DNA from: Sipunculus nudus
Taxonomy: Eukaryota > Annelida > Sipuncula > Golfingiida > Sipunculidae
NCBI GenBank assembly: GCA_026874595.1
Contig: CM049306.1
Location: 47,244,019 to 47,308,018, forward strand
Length of the DNA stretch: 64,000 bases
Direction of reading: 5' to 3'
Shown: piece by piece, positions 1-13,307 of the stretch
Numbering within the stretch: the stretch's first letter is position 1
Layout: the number at the start of each line of letters is the position of its first letter
The notes under the pieces: model-generated
Told to the model about the DNA's origin: nothing
The model's input: the letters and a program-made list of their open reading frames with translations, nothing else
The model's database searches: none
Program-made: the position numbers and the translations under genes

Positions 1-525
1 CCTTTAAGTTTGTCGTCTTGTCTTATTGTTATAAATTTTTGGCACATGGCATATGTATATCTATTTACTTATTTTTACATGTGCTAATCTGCTTAGAACA
101 CGTGGTGATTTAAACGGTTTTGTCTTTTTGTCTGTATTTAAAAAAAGGGATTTGGGGAGAGGTTAAATGTCAGCGAGCGCTATTCAGCGAAAAAGAATAT
201 CTAAGATGTCAAGATCCCAACTGCTCACTATAAAGATTCATAAACGAACTTAAACCGTCCACACCTTCTATAGCAGGTTATGTGCCTACGCGAACCAATC
301 TACCCAACATACGCGATACACAAACAGCAGCTAGCATGTCTCACACCTCCCGCACCACGTCTCACATGTCCCACACAGCCGGTTTTGCTTTCGTCATTAG
401 CCCGCGCAGGCGCTTACTAGCGGAAGAATCAGGAAGGTGTAGTAAACGACCGTCTGCTTCTGTTTGATTGTCCATATGGTATCTAAATAAGCCTATCAAT
501 CATTATCATTTAATGCTTCCATTAG

Positions 526-564
526 AGTGACGTCGTTGTCTTTGATCATAATGACGACGTCACT
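526..564. promoter_or_regulatory. Inverted repeat carrying two CRE-like TGACGTCG sites
   Basis: AGTGACGTCGT (526-536) and ACGACGTCACT (554-564) are a perfect 11-bp inverted repeat with a 17-base spacer; a further TGACGACG follows. Each arm holds TGACGTC, the half of a cAMP-response-type site. No nearby gene makes a regulatory role certain. Confidence 0.35.
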
Positions 565-1804
565 ATGACGACGTTATTTCTTCACTATAGAGACCATGAA
601 ACTTTTAATATGACTTATTTTGCCCATAAAATAAGATATATATAAAACTTTAATTAGTTGTAATGAACTTTTGTGGGTTATATGTCAAGGAGGAAATAAT
701 TATATTTTAGGGAGGATCGCTTCATTTTGGATATGCGGCACGTCAAACAAACAGGAGAAAAGACAAAAAGACAGACTTCCATCCCGATCCAGATCAGCAT
801 TTGAATTTTACCACTCCGTCCCTGAATTATGGTTTTTCTTATTTAGCCCTTGCTCCATTCTTCCGCCAAATGTCTTATAAATCAATGGGACTTTGGGATA
901 TATATATATACGGTGATCACATGCTATAGCCTTTCACATACAAATCAGGTGGTACACAGCTGCTGTTCAAGATGGTTGCTGACATGCAATTTGGTCAATG
1001 CTCGGGAAGTCGTCACGGAAACAGATCTGAAAACTCTACTTCTCCCGGATCCCCGCCCCCCTATGGTAGACTTTCTTAGGTCCCACAAGTGCCAAATTAT
1101 CGATTTCAAATTTTCTTTCTTTTTGTTTTTTTCTTCTGCCAGTATTTGCGCTACTAGATCTCAAATATGGCTGACCTTCAGAATCTAACCTTTGTTCACA
1201 ACATTAGTAAAAGGCGATCGATTTGTACCTTTTGATTTTGTTATAAATTATATTTTACCTTGACCTAATTCCCAAGGTCGAACACTCCGTGGCCGCTTTT
1301 CTATAATCGCCCAGTTGCGGGGATCTGGGGGGGGGATGTTATTTTAAATGGATGATGTCCTTAATCATATAATTTTGGTTAAACATTGTCAGATATGTAT
1401 ACGATGCTTCAATATATATATGTGCAAATTTTTATATTGTAATATTTCATAATAAAAACACTTAATATGACATAATTCCTTAGAAATAATGAAAAAAAAA
1501 CTATTGGGACCCTTAATCAATTGTTGATGTTATAAACAAATGTATCTTTTAGCAAACATTCCTAAGCAAACTGGAAATAACTCGATATTGGGGTAAAACC
1601 TAATGGTGAGGTAAAAGTGTCAGCAAACTTTCTTCCATTCAAAGTTAACCAACCATAGTTTCGGGAAAATATTGAAATGTTCGTACTTCTGTCCAATGGA
1701 TAATAACAGGAGTATGAACTCTAAAGCGAAACATAACGGAAATAATATGTATAATGGAAAATCAGGGAGACATTTTAGTTCTTTCAAAGGTGAGATATCC
1801 AACA

Positions 1805-1915
1805 CCAGAAGCGGATCCAAGGGGGGGGGGGGCGGAACCAGCCGCCGCAACCTATTATGCGGCCTAAACCCCCCTCTTTTTCCGGACCTGGGGACCTTTT
1901 TTAGGTTTTGTCATT
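1805..1915 (+). repeat. GGCGGATCC-poly-G family fragment
   Basis: CCAGAAGCGGATCCAAGGGG followed by a G run, then a C-run region. It shares its terminal motif with 9595-9795, 10631-11513 and 46068-46350. Confidence 0.5.
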
Positions 1916-3599
1916 AGTCCTCCTGTGTTAGGCCCGTCCTTTTCCTAAATCTTGAACACAACTGTTGTTGTATTATTTTTTTTGTAAATATGTTTTACAT
2001 CTTTCTAAAACACAAGTGAAAGTTTGTAATGCTAATGTAATGCATGTGAGTAAACGACACCAGGCTGAATATTCGAAAAAAAACAGTAGATAAGAATATG
2101 AGGGCCGCCTTTGACTCCCTTATTTCTATGCATAACCAAGTGCAGGCTACTACATTCAGTATGTGCTATAGCGCCAAAACATCTTTAAGGTCAAACATGA
2201 TGAAGTCCTTTCACGCCTACACTATCATAATGGCTTCCTTCTGAGAGCTTTAGAGATGTCAGAAACTACGTTGAATCAAGAACAATAAGGTTAGAGTCAT
2301 CATACATGTAGCATCTCAATAGGGTACTTCATTGGAACATTCTAATTTTTATTAGCAGCTCGGCAAAGGTTCTAAGAGAAACCTTATAAGGTTCTTTGAG
2401 AGGGGATTTATGGTTCTGCCTTGAACCCTTGGCTTATGGTTCTTTCCGGAACTTTCTTTAGTCTATGAAAATAGGGTTAAACCAGGTTCAAATTGAAACA
2501 GAAATGAAACCAACTATGCTTTACTAAGAAAGTTCAAGATAATAACATATCAAAAGTCCCAAAAAGTCCCATTCGGGAAAGTAATTTTATATGATGACTT
2601 TAATTGGCTTAGTAACATTTTTAATTAGATAATCAGCAAGGTTCTACATATTAAATCGCAATTCACTGAAATAGGGTTCAACACCATTTAAATGCAAAGT
2701 TTTCCTTGATGTGGATAACCCTATATCCCTTATAATACACATCATAATATAAAATGTCCCCTGCTCCTTTTTCTAATTTCTTCATTTTTAACCTGTATGT
2801 GATATTTTCTTGACCTCTGTCAACGGCATGGTCTGATATATCGTAGACCCAGCGGGCAACTTGGGGCAACATCCTGGGCAGGTGGGCAAATGTCATTGTC
2901 GGGCCCTGCCCTGGTCAGTTTCCTTATAATCGTAAATATTAGAAAAATTTACATCTTCGTCAGATACAAATGACACGCAATGAAGAGAACTTTCAAATGA
3001 GTGGTCACTCATAGGGGCAAATACCAAACTTGATATGACCATGTGCGAATAAGACGTCATCATCAATTAGCCGATTAAAATCAGCAAATTAAATGACTAT
3101 CCCACTGTGGGACTTTTTATATGTTTTTCTCCTGAATTTTCTGGTCATCATACACTAAAAAAGTTTAGTTGCAAATTTACTCCGGGTTTGGCTTAAAATC
3201 ATAAAAAACGACTAGACTCCATGGTTTTATTGACTTTTTTTAACATGAATAATAATACACAGTTTCATTTGAACAGTTTCCACACCAGATGACGTCCATC
3301 TTTTCACATATAAGGATATCCTGTTACCATCATATCCCCTATTTCCATCAGATTTACTTGTGAACAGTACATTTATCACCAATCCATTACTAAAAGAAAG
3401 TCTTGCCAGTTTCACCTCGAATAAAATTCGAATGGGTCAATATGAAAAATAACATTTGTTGCTTCATTTGGTAATTTACATGGTCCAACAACTCGAGCTA
3501 AGATATTTGCATAACCGCAATCGGAATCCCATTTGGCACTTAACATGATGATATGAAACTAGAAATCTGCATTCCTCCGCCATCCATTTATTCGGTCCA

Positions 3600-3865
3600 T
3601 ATTCCAAGATTCATTTGTGCATAAATGACTTTACATTTGTGAATATACCTTGATGAAGTTCCTGGATCCGGATCATGTGCCGGATCCACAACAAAATGAA
3701 TCAATATTTTATTAGCTCATTCCCTAAATACTCCGAAAATTTCATGAGATTCAATTAATGATTGCTTGGGTTATGATGTGAACAAACACACAAACATAGA
3801 TAAACACACACACAGACACACGAACGGAAATGAACGCATACCCTCCGACCTTGCGGAGGCAAAAA
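3600..3865 (+). repeat. Retroposon 3' tail-like repeat ending in an ACAAACA run and CTTGCGGAGG
   Basis: GAAGTTCCTGGATCCGGATC, then GAAAATTTCATGAGATTCAA, then a CA/AAACA-rich run (3780-3825), then CCCTCCGACCTTGCGGAGGC. I recall this order from a retroposon tail common in aquatic animals; the family name is not certain. Confidence 0.4.
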
Positions 3866-5179
3866 GCAGTAAAATAAGAATGATCAGATACATGTACTTA
3901 TATATGAGAATAACTATATTTAACATTTTTACTCAGTCTTAATGGTTAACTTTATGATAGAGACAAAGGTAGTGTATGAAAATAAAATAAAATTGTTCCT
4001 GAAATAGTAAAATAAATATTGGCAGAGGGTTTATCCGTATCATCGCAGTTATCTTCGTCTCCCAGCAATAGAATGCACCCAGCGGATGTTATGATCCTCA
4101 TGTTGAAAGCAGTCACATTCAAAATATATAAGAACGGCAACAATCTGGATCCCCAGATCCGGTATATTGACAGGAATCTGATTGAACATGAGATGTGGTA
4201 CGAAAGCGCAAGTAATATATGAATACAAACCGAGACACGGTTCGCCAACTCGATTGTTGCTTCAAGTAAGTCCTGTCCGCCAGGCCAAAGACGACCTCAG
4301 TTAAGTGACTCATGTACACTTTCTTTAACTGACACTTAAAGTTCCCTAATAAATTAGTGACTGACAAGGTTTGACATAGTCATATTTGGCAACGTTTAAG
4401 AATTATTTAAACTAATTTAATTAATGCGATCCAGATTTATCATCAAATTGACGGATTTACTCTTTTGCGTTTATGAACTTTCCGCATAATTGCATTTAAA
4501 TATGTTTATAACTATTTTGGTAACAATGGTAAGTGACTGCCAAAGCTCAAAGAACATAATGCCGGAGTAAGAAGGTGGAGTAAGGATGCGCAGGGGGTGC
4601 CACCCAGAAATAGAAAAATTCTCGCATAACAACACAAACAAAACTCTGCGCCAGGCCTGTTTTTCTTTCCTATTCCTGTAGGAGATAGGTATTTAAAAAG
4701 TCTGCTAGCATTCCAGGCACTTTTGTTCACCTGGGCCAAGATCATGAAGTCTCTTCCCTAAATGCTTCCCTAAGAGAAGAAAACTGTAATTTTATAACAT
4801 ATTTAAGGATATATACGACTTTGTGTACTTATCTGAGTTTTTTTCTCAAGTATATGCAGCAGTTTTCCCGTTGGTCAATAGCTTATTATGCAAGATACGT
4901 GGAAGCCCTATATTCATGCACTCCTGCATGGTGCAAACATTCGCCAGAAGTATGTTCCCCATTTATCCATTGGCCCTTAAATTAGCTTCATGGACGTGTG
5001 CTATATATTAAATTGATAATTGCAGGTTAATGATTAAAAACATTCAAAGGAATCATGGAGCGCCGTCACCGCCATGTTCAGACAAAGTGACTTTATCAAA
5101 GTCCATTCAGAATGCGACGTGACAGACATTCGTGCCTGATTCATTTAGGCTGGACACACAGATACCCCAAGGTAAATAA

Positions 5180-7610
5180 ATGGTACAGCTGTAAAATGAA
5201 GAATTGTGCAAAAATGAAAGAAGCATTGACATAACAGTTTTTAGACCAAACTCAAAATTTAAAAAAAGGGGCCAAGCGGAATTCCCCTATCTTAGTCAAA
5301 ATCCAAGATGGCGTCCAAGATAGCCGCCAGATTATAAAATATCAATACATCCGGTTATACGTGTCCTAGAATGCATCGCAAGTGCACTATATCTGTGTTT
5401 TGGGGTCGAGGAATTCATTTATAATAGGATTTCAAGTCTTTATAATGACTCTTTGATTGAATTCCGGTTTTGTTGATATTGATATTGTGCTAAATGTGCC
5501 CTTTTGACTAGCACATTAAACAGCAAACATTTTTTGTTGAGTTTTTTTTACCGAAGTCGCATACTTTGTGTTTGTTATCAAATGAAAGAGTTATTTATTG
5601 GGTAAGTTGTCTGTTTTGTCATGCATTTTGATGGTTGCATTGTAGAACAATTTTGATTGCAATGTTCCATATTTCTTTCTTTTAGTTTTCCTTTATTTGC
5701 ATGCTAACAAATGTAATTGCTTTGTAGAGGAGCTGGCTGCAAGAAACCTATCTTTCGAAATCTTCAATAAAATTAGGAACTTGATACGTGCCTAAACACT
5801 GACCATTAGGTTATATGATACCAACAGTCTTGTAATAAGATTTTACGATCAACTTAACTTTCATGTTAATCTCTGTTAGTGCAAATGCATAAATAAAACT
5901 GGGCCGACATTTAACATACATAATAATTTTAAAGGGGCCCGATCGCCAACTTCAGAAAAAAATTGTGATTTCTGGCTTCTTCTGTGTATATATTAATGCT
6001 CTGAGGAAAATTCTGGTTATGAAAAGTTCTTATCACGCCTCCGTGAAGGTTGTATAAACTTGTTTATCAACAACATGTTTGTAAACACAGTAATGTTGAC
6101 AAATAGGAAGGCATATATACGGAGGTAAAAAAGATCACTTGTTGCAAAACGTTATTTGCAAAGCTCTGGCTTATCTGCCTTAATTACCGCCATATGCCCT
6201 TGTTGAATTTGGTTTGATGATTTTTGAGTGCCCCCACATTTTAAAAACTCATTGATATAAACAACACAACCGGCCTGTGTGCGGTGATATCCTAGTTTTC
6301 ATCTATTTTTAAAAAACTCCAGTATAACCTTTAGTTTATAAAGGTCAGATAGGTGATTAGACCATTTTAAGAATTTGAGCTCATGTCTGTTTCAGTGTAA
6401 TGAAATGGACAATCGAGTCGTGAAATGCTCGGCTTTCTACACTAGCGCCCCAGGTTTGGTTGGTAAGTTTCTCCGTGTCCTCCGATTTCTTCCACCCCTG
6501 TATGCTACCGAATGCCACTATCAAAGCCATGAAGAGGGGCTTGTAATAGTTATTATAACTGATTATAATCCATATAAAAGATATATAATAAAAAAATAAA
6601 TTAAGCAATCCACATAAAGTAATGTTTATCTTGCTTATAATTATTATATCGGACTGAATGCGTTCGTGGCAGGATCAAGACATATGTAAGAAGCTCACAC
6701 CAGTCAGCTGTATAGATTCTATGCTTTCTGCGTACGTATTGAAATTGCGCTAAAAGTGTCCTTTCTATCAGCACATTCAACGGTAAAACTTGGTAAAATT
6801 TGTTGAACTTTCAATTGAAAGTTTCATTTGCTGGGCTAGGTTTTATTATATTAATATAAGGATGAAAGGCGAAGGATGAAAGAAACTTAGCTATCATGTC
6901 TGGCATCAAATTAGGAACTTTATATATCTGTGAAGAACAGTTGTTTTTTTTTTAAATCTACAAACATGATGTTAAATTTTACGATCATCTTAACATTCAT
7001 GCTAAACATTGTAAGTGCAATTGGGAAATATCAAATTGTTGTATGAAATTTTATATACACGTACTAGTTACATATATTCGACCACCATGCCTCATTCAAC
7101 GGAAAGCCTTATTCATAATATATTTATACATTATACGTGCATGACAAAGATACGCACATTTGCAGAAGTTCACACCTGTTTGCTTTATAGATACTATAAT
7201 TCTTTTGCAATGAGATGATGGCTTTCACGCTGTTTATGCTGGCACGAAGACAGAATCAGCACACTTTAATAGGCGCATAGCATGTTGTTACATGCTACCT
7301 TTGTAATATGGTGATGAATGCATGAAATTATCAACATAACATGTAGATAAGTTTGCAGATTTCTAATTTTGTAACAAAGTGAAGATGCAGACTTCAGACT
7401 TAAGAATCAATCACGTGTCAGAAAATATCTCGGCCTTTGCTGTGATGCTATTTTGTGATATTAAACTTTTTTTCCTCACTGACGAGTTGGCATTCACTTT
7501 GCATGATGTGCTTGTGTCATCAAAATACTTTCATTTGATAACGTTTTGCACATTTGTTGACTTATGTAGTACATGCATATATCATTAGAAATATTTACCA
7601 TGCACATGTA
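5180..7610 (+). repeat. Dispersed repeat family A, copy 1 (interrupted by a MITE)
   Basis: Shares diagnostic blocks with the copies at 7740-8830 (inverted), 40700-43050 and 44216-44760 (inverted). These include GAATTGTGCAAAAATGAAAG (near 5200), AATATCAATACATCCGGTTA (5339), TAGAATGCATCGCAAGTGCA (5367), the TCGGCTTTCTACACTAGCG block (6430) and CTGTATAGATTCTATG (6709). The block order matches the copy at 40700, but a 437-bp MITE sits at 5931-6367. No coding capacity is evident. Class unknown. Confidence 0.7.
5931..6367 (+). mobile_element. MITE family B, copy 1, nested in repeat family A
   Basis: Begins AAAGGGGCCCGATCGCC and ends with an imperfect inverted form (AGGTGATTAGACCATTTT). It shares long blocks such as AATTCTGGTTATGAAAAG, TTTGTAAACACAGTAATGTT and TGCAAAGCTCTGGCTTATC with the copies at 54519-54978 and 50573-51036. 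No transposase is present. It interrupts family A between blocks that are contiguous in the copy at 40700. Confidence 0.7.
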
Positions 7611-7739
7611 TTAAATTTCAGGAGTCGGTGTTGCCAGTGTTCAAGTTACCTGAACTTTCAAGGATGAGGGAATGATAGAACAAGACACAAGATAGAGAGT
7701 GAAAGTCCACCACAAGGTTGAAAAATATAAATAATACTT

Positions 7740-8830
7740 AGGTTCCAGACATTCATTCTATCTTTATCAAAATTCAGTACAAAGTTTTGTTTGAGTTTTC
7801 ACTGACTTGATTGGTGATTTAATGTTTCTGTACTTTAAGCTTCTGTGCTCTGGCAACCTTTGTACAGTTACGTTTTTCTCTTTATGTCAACTTTATGCCC
7901 CAATGCGGAATGCTTGGGAAACTTGTCTTTAATACAACTTGCTTTATCAAGTGAACATACATAAATGAAATTAGTATCTTTCTGAATATTATTACTCAAA
8001 ATTATTATTATTGAACAGAACAATTTATTAGCAACACCGGTTAAAGAACCTTGGTCGCCAGTGGAGAGAGCCGAGCGTCTATTCATTAGACTGAAAGAGA
8101 CACACTGTTCAAATACTTAAAATTAACATTCATATATACTTAATTTTAGCACAGTATTTAGCAAATAAGTTTCAACGTTCGATATGTTTAAAGGAAAGGC
8201 AATTTAACACAAAAGTTATACCAGTAAAACCTGAATTCATTAACCGAGACATTATACAGATGTGAAACCCATATAAATAATTTTCTAGACCTAAAAGACG
8301 TAGAAATAGTGCACTAGCAATGCATTGCAGGACAGTTATAACCGGATGTATTGATATTCCATATTCCCGGCCGCAATCTTTGATTTTGACCAAGTTATTA
8401 TTAATTGCTTTGCCCAATATCTGAAAATACTGAGTATGGTTTAGACAACTAATATGCCAAGTGTCATTCCTCTGTCATCTTTTACACAATTCATTTAAAT
8501 ATGCAGCTTATCTGCTGGACAAATGGGAATATTACAAAAATTTTGAAGAAAAAAACAACTAACGAGTACTTTGAGGGGTTTTGAACCTCCAAAATTTGAT
8601 ATCGCATCCGTTAAAACATATATAGAAAAAAGGTACATGCCATCTGGCCGCCATCATGGATTTTTGCCAAGATAATTTATTTTCAGCTTGGCCCCATATC
8701 TGAACTTCATGCATTATTAAGCTCCAAAGAACACACTCTTGTCGACTGTCATGATTCATTCATTTTTGCACAATTCTTCAAAATATAGGAGCTTAACTGC
8801 TGGACGAAAATGAAAAGACTTCACAAACAA
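7740..8830 (-). repeat. Dispersed repeat family A, copy 2 (inverted)
   Basis: The reverse complement contains the same CATCCGGTTATAAC...TGCAATGCATTGCTAGTGCA block (8355-8300), the GCGACCAAGGTTCTTTAACC block (8056) and an end segment (7740-8025) that matches 42750-43040 of copy 3. It lies tail to tail with copy 1, giving a large imperfect inverted repeat around about 7670. Confidence 0.7.
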
Positions 8831-9594
8831 CCCCATCTACTTGTCGTATAGTATTATTATCCAACGTAATGTATTGCGTACAGTAGTATTATGCATTGGA
8901 AGTAAGAATACTCAGAAGCATTATCAGTCGTTGCTCTGAGAAGAAAATCTGACTGAAACTAAAAACGATACATCTCAGGAAAACTGAATGGGCAGATTGT
9001 ATGTATTTAAGGAGCAACGTCTTGTCTAAAAGGCGTTTCTTGCTGTTTGTTTTATGTTAAATTCTAAGTAAGTAATAGGCAAATTAGTCACAAACAAACA
9101 AAAATTTGTTTTGAGCACCATACAAACACAGATGAACAAACAAATATTGTCTGGAGATATTTGTAAAGTTGTTCTTTTGTTCCCAGCTGCTCGGGCTATC
9201 GTGTGAATATAACAATGGATTGATAAGTCCACAAAAGGCCCCCCTTCCCCCGTTTTTTATGGCGTTTTTTTACAACTTAGAAGCAGATCTTCGGTAATAT
9301 TTCTAATTAGTGCCATTGCTTCGATACTTGCTAGGAATTCATGACATTATTGGACAATAGACCAAATTTTGTGTTGATAATATGCAACACTTCATGAATT
9401 GAAGCAGAGTTTTGTATTTTTCCTGTCAAGCTAGCAGATTTAACGTATTGTGTCTCGATCAGTAAATTTTGAAAATAAAAATGATTGATTAAAATTAATC
9501 TTGTTCCCAAAGCAAGTAAAGCAATCAGTTCTTGACTGGCTAAAAAATGAATATTTTCTGGAGTGAGCTTAGATTACATAGTACTCTGCACTCA

Positions 9595-9795
9595 AAAGCG
9601 GGCCGGAAAGGAGGAGGGGGGGGGGGTCCAATGGGTCAGGACCCTCCCTTCCTTTTTTTTAAGGGTTTCAGACCAATTTTTGCTGCCTACTTCCCCCTTT
9701 TCCTAACCCGAAGACCTTTTATTAGGCTATGTAACCTTTCCTCCGTGGTTGGAACCCCCTTTTTTCTAAATCCTGGATCCGCTCCTGCCACTATA
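9595..9795. repeat. GGCGGATCC-poly-G family fragment
   Basis: Begins AAAAGCGGGCCGGAAAGGAGG followed by an 11-base G run and ends, in reverse complement, GGCAGGAGCGGATCCAGGAT. About 200 bp, non-coding. Confidence 0.5.
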
Positions 9796-10043
9796 TTTTA
9801 ATTTATACCTTTACAAAAGCGGAAATTCTAACAGAGACAATGACACGGGGAAGGAGAGATTTATTCAGCAAGATTTGGAAAAGAATCCAATAAGTTATAA
9901 ATTAAAACTCATCGTAACATTTGTTTTCAGACAATCTCGATCATACAATGTTAAGTAAAATCACATTACGACAGTTAAAATGACTGAGACAAAACAGCTT
10001 CTCCTAAATCACGCAAGAGCGTCAATACATATACAGGGGATTG

Positions 10044-10045
<2 letters not shown>

Positions 10046-10097
<52 letters not shown>
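10046..10097. repeat. (TA)n microsatellite
   Basis: Uninterrupted TA repeat of about 52 bases. Similar tracts follow at 10421-10458 and 10711-10739. Open frames of alternating I and Y here are artefacts. Confidence 0.95.
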
Positions 10098-10100
<3 letters not shown>

Positions 10101-10419
10101 ATATATATACCACTTCCCCCACACACATTAAGAAAGGTGCGATGGTCAATGTAATCATCCCCGCCCCGTGATATTCAGAAAAAAACAATATATATTGTAA
10201 AGGAAATAAATTAATAATTAGAATTAAAGATGTTGGTTCTATTTCGGCGTTTACTTTGAAATATTATATACCTTAACCTGGTTTAAAATTAACATATACT
10301 GGAAACAAAATGCCTTATTTTTTAAAACCTTACATATTTAGTTTAATGTATTTGAAATGTGTCACAGAGACAATAAAAGCAATATAGTTGTGTCTCTCCG
10401 ATAAAAAATAAAATAAAAG

Positions 10420-10463
<44 letters not shown>

Positions 10464-10630
10464 TAAACACTTGAAGATAAATTGACGCCACTGTAATCAC
10501 GCATATAACGTTTTTTATTTGTTCTTGGACAGTCCTTCGGATAATGGTTGGAATCAAATCTTGCAAGCCTCTTCTTCTGTGTATACCAGGGGCGTAGCCA
10601 GGATTCAAGGAGGGGAGGGAGTCGTAGTCC

Positions 10631-10709
10631 GTGGCGGATCCAGAAAGTCAAGAACGGGGGTCGGGGGGGGGGCTTAATATTGGGTTGATGGGTATTATAA
10701 AAACTAAGT

Positions 10710-10741
<32 letters not shown>

Positions 10742-11513
10742 GATACATTATTATATTTATATTTATTTATTAATTATTACTTATTTATATATTTAAGTGT
10801 ATGAAAATACTATTTTTCTTTTATTTCAATTCTGAACCATGCTTCTATGAAGGTTAATTACCGGTACATGGAGGAGGTATGGGAGGGGATATCCCTCTCC
10901 CATATTTGGAAAATTTTTGAATATGCAATGTAAAAAGAACAATTTGAGGCAATATTCATAAAAAAAATATGAGGATTTTCTGTTCCTCAGGAACTTTTAT
11001 CTTTTGCCTGTGGAAAATATAGTCAAACTATAGGCTATATATTTCTTCAAACATATGATCATATAAAATTTCAATCGTTTTCAACATGTTATGTGAATGT
11101 TGAAAATTAAAAAAACCCGCAAAACATTAAATTTTAAATGTAATGCTCGGGGTAAAATAACTGATATGTTGAAGTCTTATGTTACACTTTGCCTTTTACT
11201 GGGGTCAGTGGTCTCGACAGCACACAGGACTCAGCAGAGCACAGGTCGTGAGGTCGTGTACTGGTATCAGCAAAGCAGATTGTTCACGGTCGACCCAAAC
11301 CCGGGTCTGGCGCTCTGCAGCTGTTCTGTATCTGTTCATAAATATTCTCAACTAATTAATTTGAAAGTAATAAATAGTTGATAACTTGAAATAAATGAAA
11401 AATGAAAAACTAAAATGAATCATGAAAATTGGGAAACTAAATAGATAACATGAGAGAAATTGCAGCTCAACGTTGGGGCGCGTGCCGCGGGAGCCCCCCT
11501 CTGGATCCGCCAC
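10631..11513. mobile_element. Candidate TIR element with GTGGCGGATCCAG ends, about 880 bp
   Basis: GTGGCGGATCCAGAAAG at 10631 and its inverted counterpart (CTCTGGATCCGCCAC, ending 11513), each with an inward G-rich or C-rich run. The same GGCGGATCC-poly-G motif recurs elsewhere in the window. I see no clear target duplication, so two independent fragments remain possible. The interior holds a (TA)n tract and a GC-richer block at about 11200-11340. Confidence 0.5.
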
Positions 11514-12779
11514 TGGATATATATAGCAAAGACTATTTGATGCATATCCATATGTATCTGTGTGTGAGGATGTGTGTGTATAAACACCCCACAATAATTC
11601 AACACAACATACCAAAGTTTTAATTCAAATTAGAAATATCGGTTGCACAAGATGAATGAATATTCTATTTGCAGGATCAAACATAATGAAATATAGAAAT
11701 AAGTCCCAAATCTTCGGATACCAGAGACAGGAATTTCATGATTGTGTTTTTTTTTAATTTAATCATTCTTAAACGAAGTAAAATTCCGAGATGATGGCGA
11801 GTACTGGATGCCCCCCCCCCCCCCCGGCTTCGCCACACTGCATACTGCTAAAGTAAAATCAATATCTTAACCAAGGATTGATCAGTTTAATAAAATAGAA
11901 ATGAACATCTATCGCCACGTAGTTCTTTTCCAGCTACAGATACATGTATTAGACAATATGTTGGACAACTGGCTTAATGCCTGGTTAATGCCTGAGCGGT
12001 GATTTGCAGGTGCGCTGAATGAAAAATATGGACGTTGCATTATCACGTACACATGTCTGTCACAAAGAATCTGAGTCGTAAAATCATAAACTATTGTAAT
12101 GATGACAGTTTCCACAGCTCTTTAATTATTTCTTTGAACATGATGCAGGTGGACTTGTTAATTGGATTTGCCTGCACAAAAATCCAGCGACTATTTGTCG
12201 GGGATGGACATTTGCTAAATTAAGTTTCATTTTCAATACCAAGATTCTGTGTTGCTACTACTGTAGGTGTTGTATGAAACAGTAGCCCGTCATGAGACTA
12301 AGAGATTACGGGGTCAATGCCGTCGGATCATAAAAAAAAGATTTTTTTAAAGTAACGTAAAGGCTGATTATTAGTTTGTGTCCGCATCTGGAAAACAAAT
12401 AACATTGATGCGTAAAATTTTTCCATTTATGTGCATGTGTCCACTTATAGCGAGGTCATTGTATTCCACGAGGTCCGATTGTCTGTAATTGATTAATTTG
12501 CACCGATAATGGAGGCTGGTTAGTGCAAGTGTGATGTCATGGACCAAATACAGGAATGATTTTAACCTTAAACTTTAATCTTATTCTTTTCCGAAAACTC
12601 GGTGCTGACATTGTCAGAATTAATATGTTTTTATATTGAGATCTTTATTTTTAGAGGTTTTCCGGTGGCAGGCATCACTGCGAAACTGTAAAAAGAGTGC
12701 AAACGCAAGTGCTGACAGTTTTTGACAAATCCCACAACCTGTGTGAATTTTGTCAAAACAAAAAGAAATGAATTAGTTA

Positions 12780-13131
12780 AAACAAATCTATATTAATCAA
12801 TGTTCTCTGGTCAATGTATGTTATATGTTAATATGTGTCCGTCTGTTTCTATGTGTATTGTTTATGTGTTTTTCATTGCATGATAGGGAATTTATTTATT
12901 GACATATATCTTATAAGGAATACATCTGTGTTGTATCCAGTCATGTTTTGTACTGTCTTATAGTGCTTTACGGTGAATTCTGGTATATTTTAGTTTAGCT
13001 TATATTGTAATAAATATTTTCTTTTTTATATTTGTGCGGAGACAATGTAAAATCCCAGCCTTGGATTAATAAAGCATATCGTATCTTATCTTATTTTAAC
13101 TTAACTTAACTTTACTTAACTTAACTTAACT
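12780..13131 (+). other. Possible retroelement or gene 3' end with short tandem tail
   Basis: GATTAATAAAGCATATCGTATCTTATC followed by repeated CTTAA units (13095-13131) looks like the 3' end of a non-LTR element or of a plus-strand transcript with AATAAA at about 13066. No coding sequence is visible upstream. It faces the 3' end of the secreted-protein gene. Confidence 0.3.
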
Positions 13132-13204
13132 GCGGGATCGAAAATGAAACGTTTCTCTCATAGAATCATAAAATCATCAACACACCTAGACTTGAAAATA
13201 AATA

Positions 13205-13210
13205 TTTATT
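13205..13210 (-). terminator. Polyadenylation signal AATAAA of the small secreted protein gene
   Basis: AATAAATATTTATT on the minus strand, downstream of both possible stop codons (13434 and 13308). It supports a transcript end near 13185-13195. Confidence 0.55.
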
Positions 13211-13307
13211 GGGTCTTACAAAAGTATTAAATAAAATAAGTTCGTAACATACCTGTATGCTATAAATAGAATACATTGAGAAGTTTTCCCAAATGTATAG
13301 GTATCAA

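Larger units (their letters stand above)
1..3599. other. No supported gene
   Basis: AT-rich, with an inverted CRE-like repeat at 526-564, one GGCGGATCC-poly-G fragment at 1805 and a region of repeated GGTTCT / AACCTT words at about 2365-2460. The short frames (up to 112 codons) show no domain, and several start at GTG or TTG. Confidence 0.5.
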
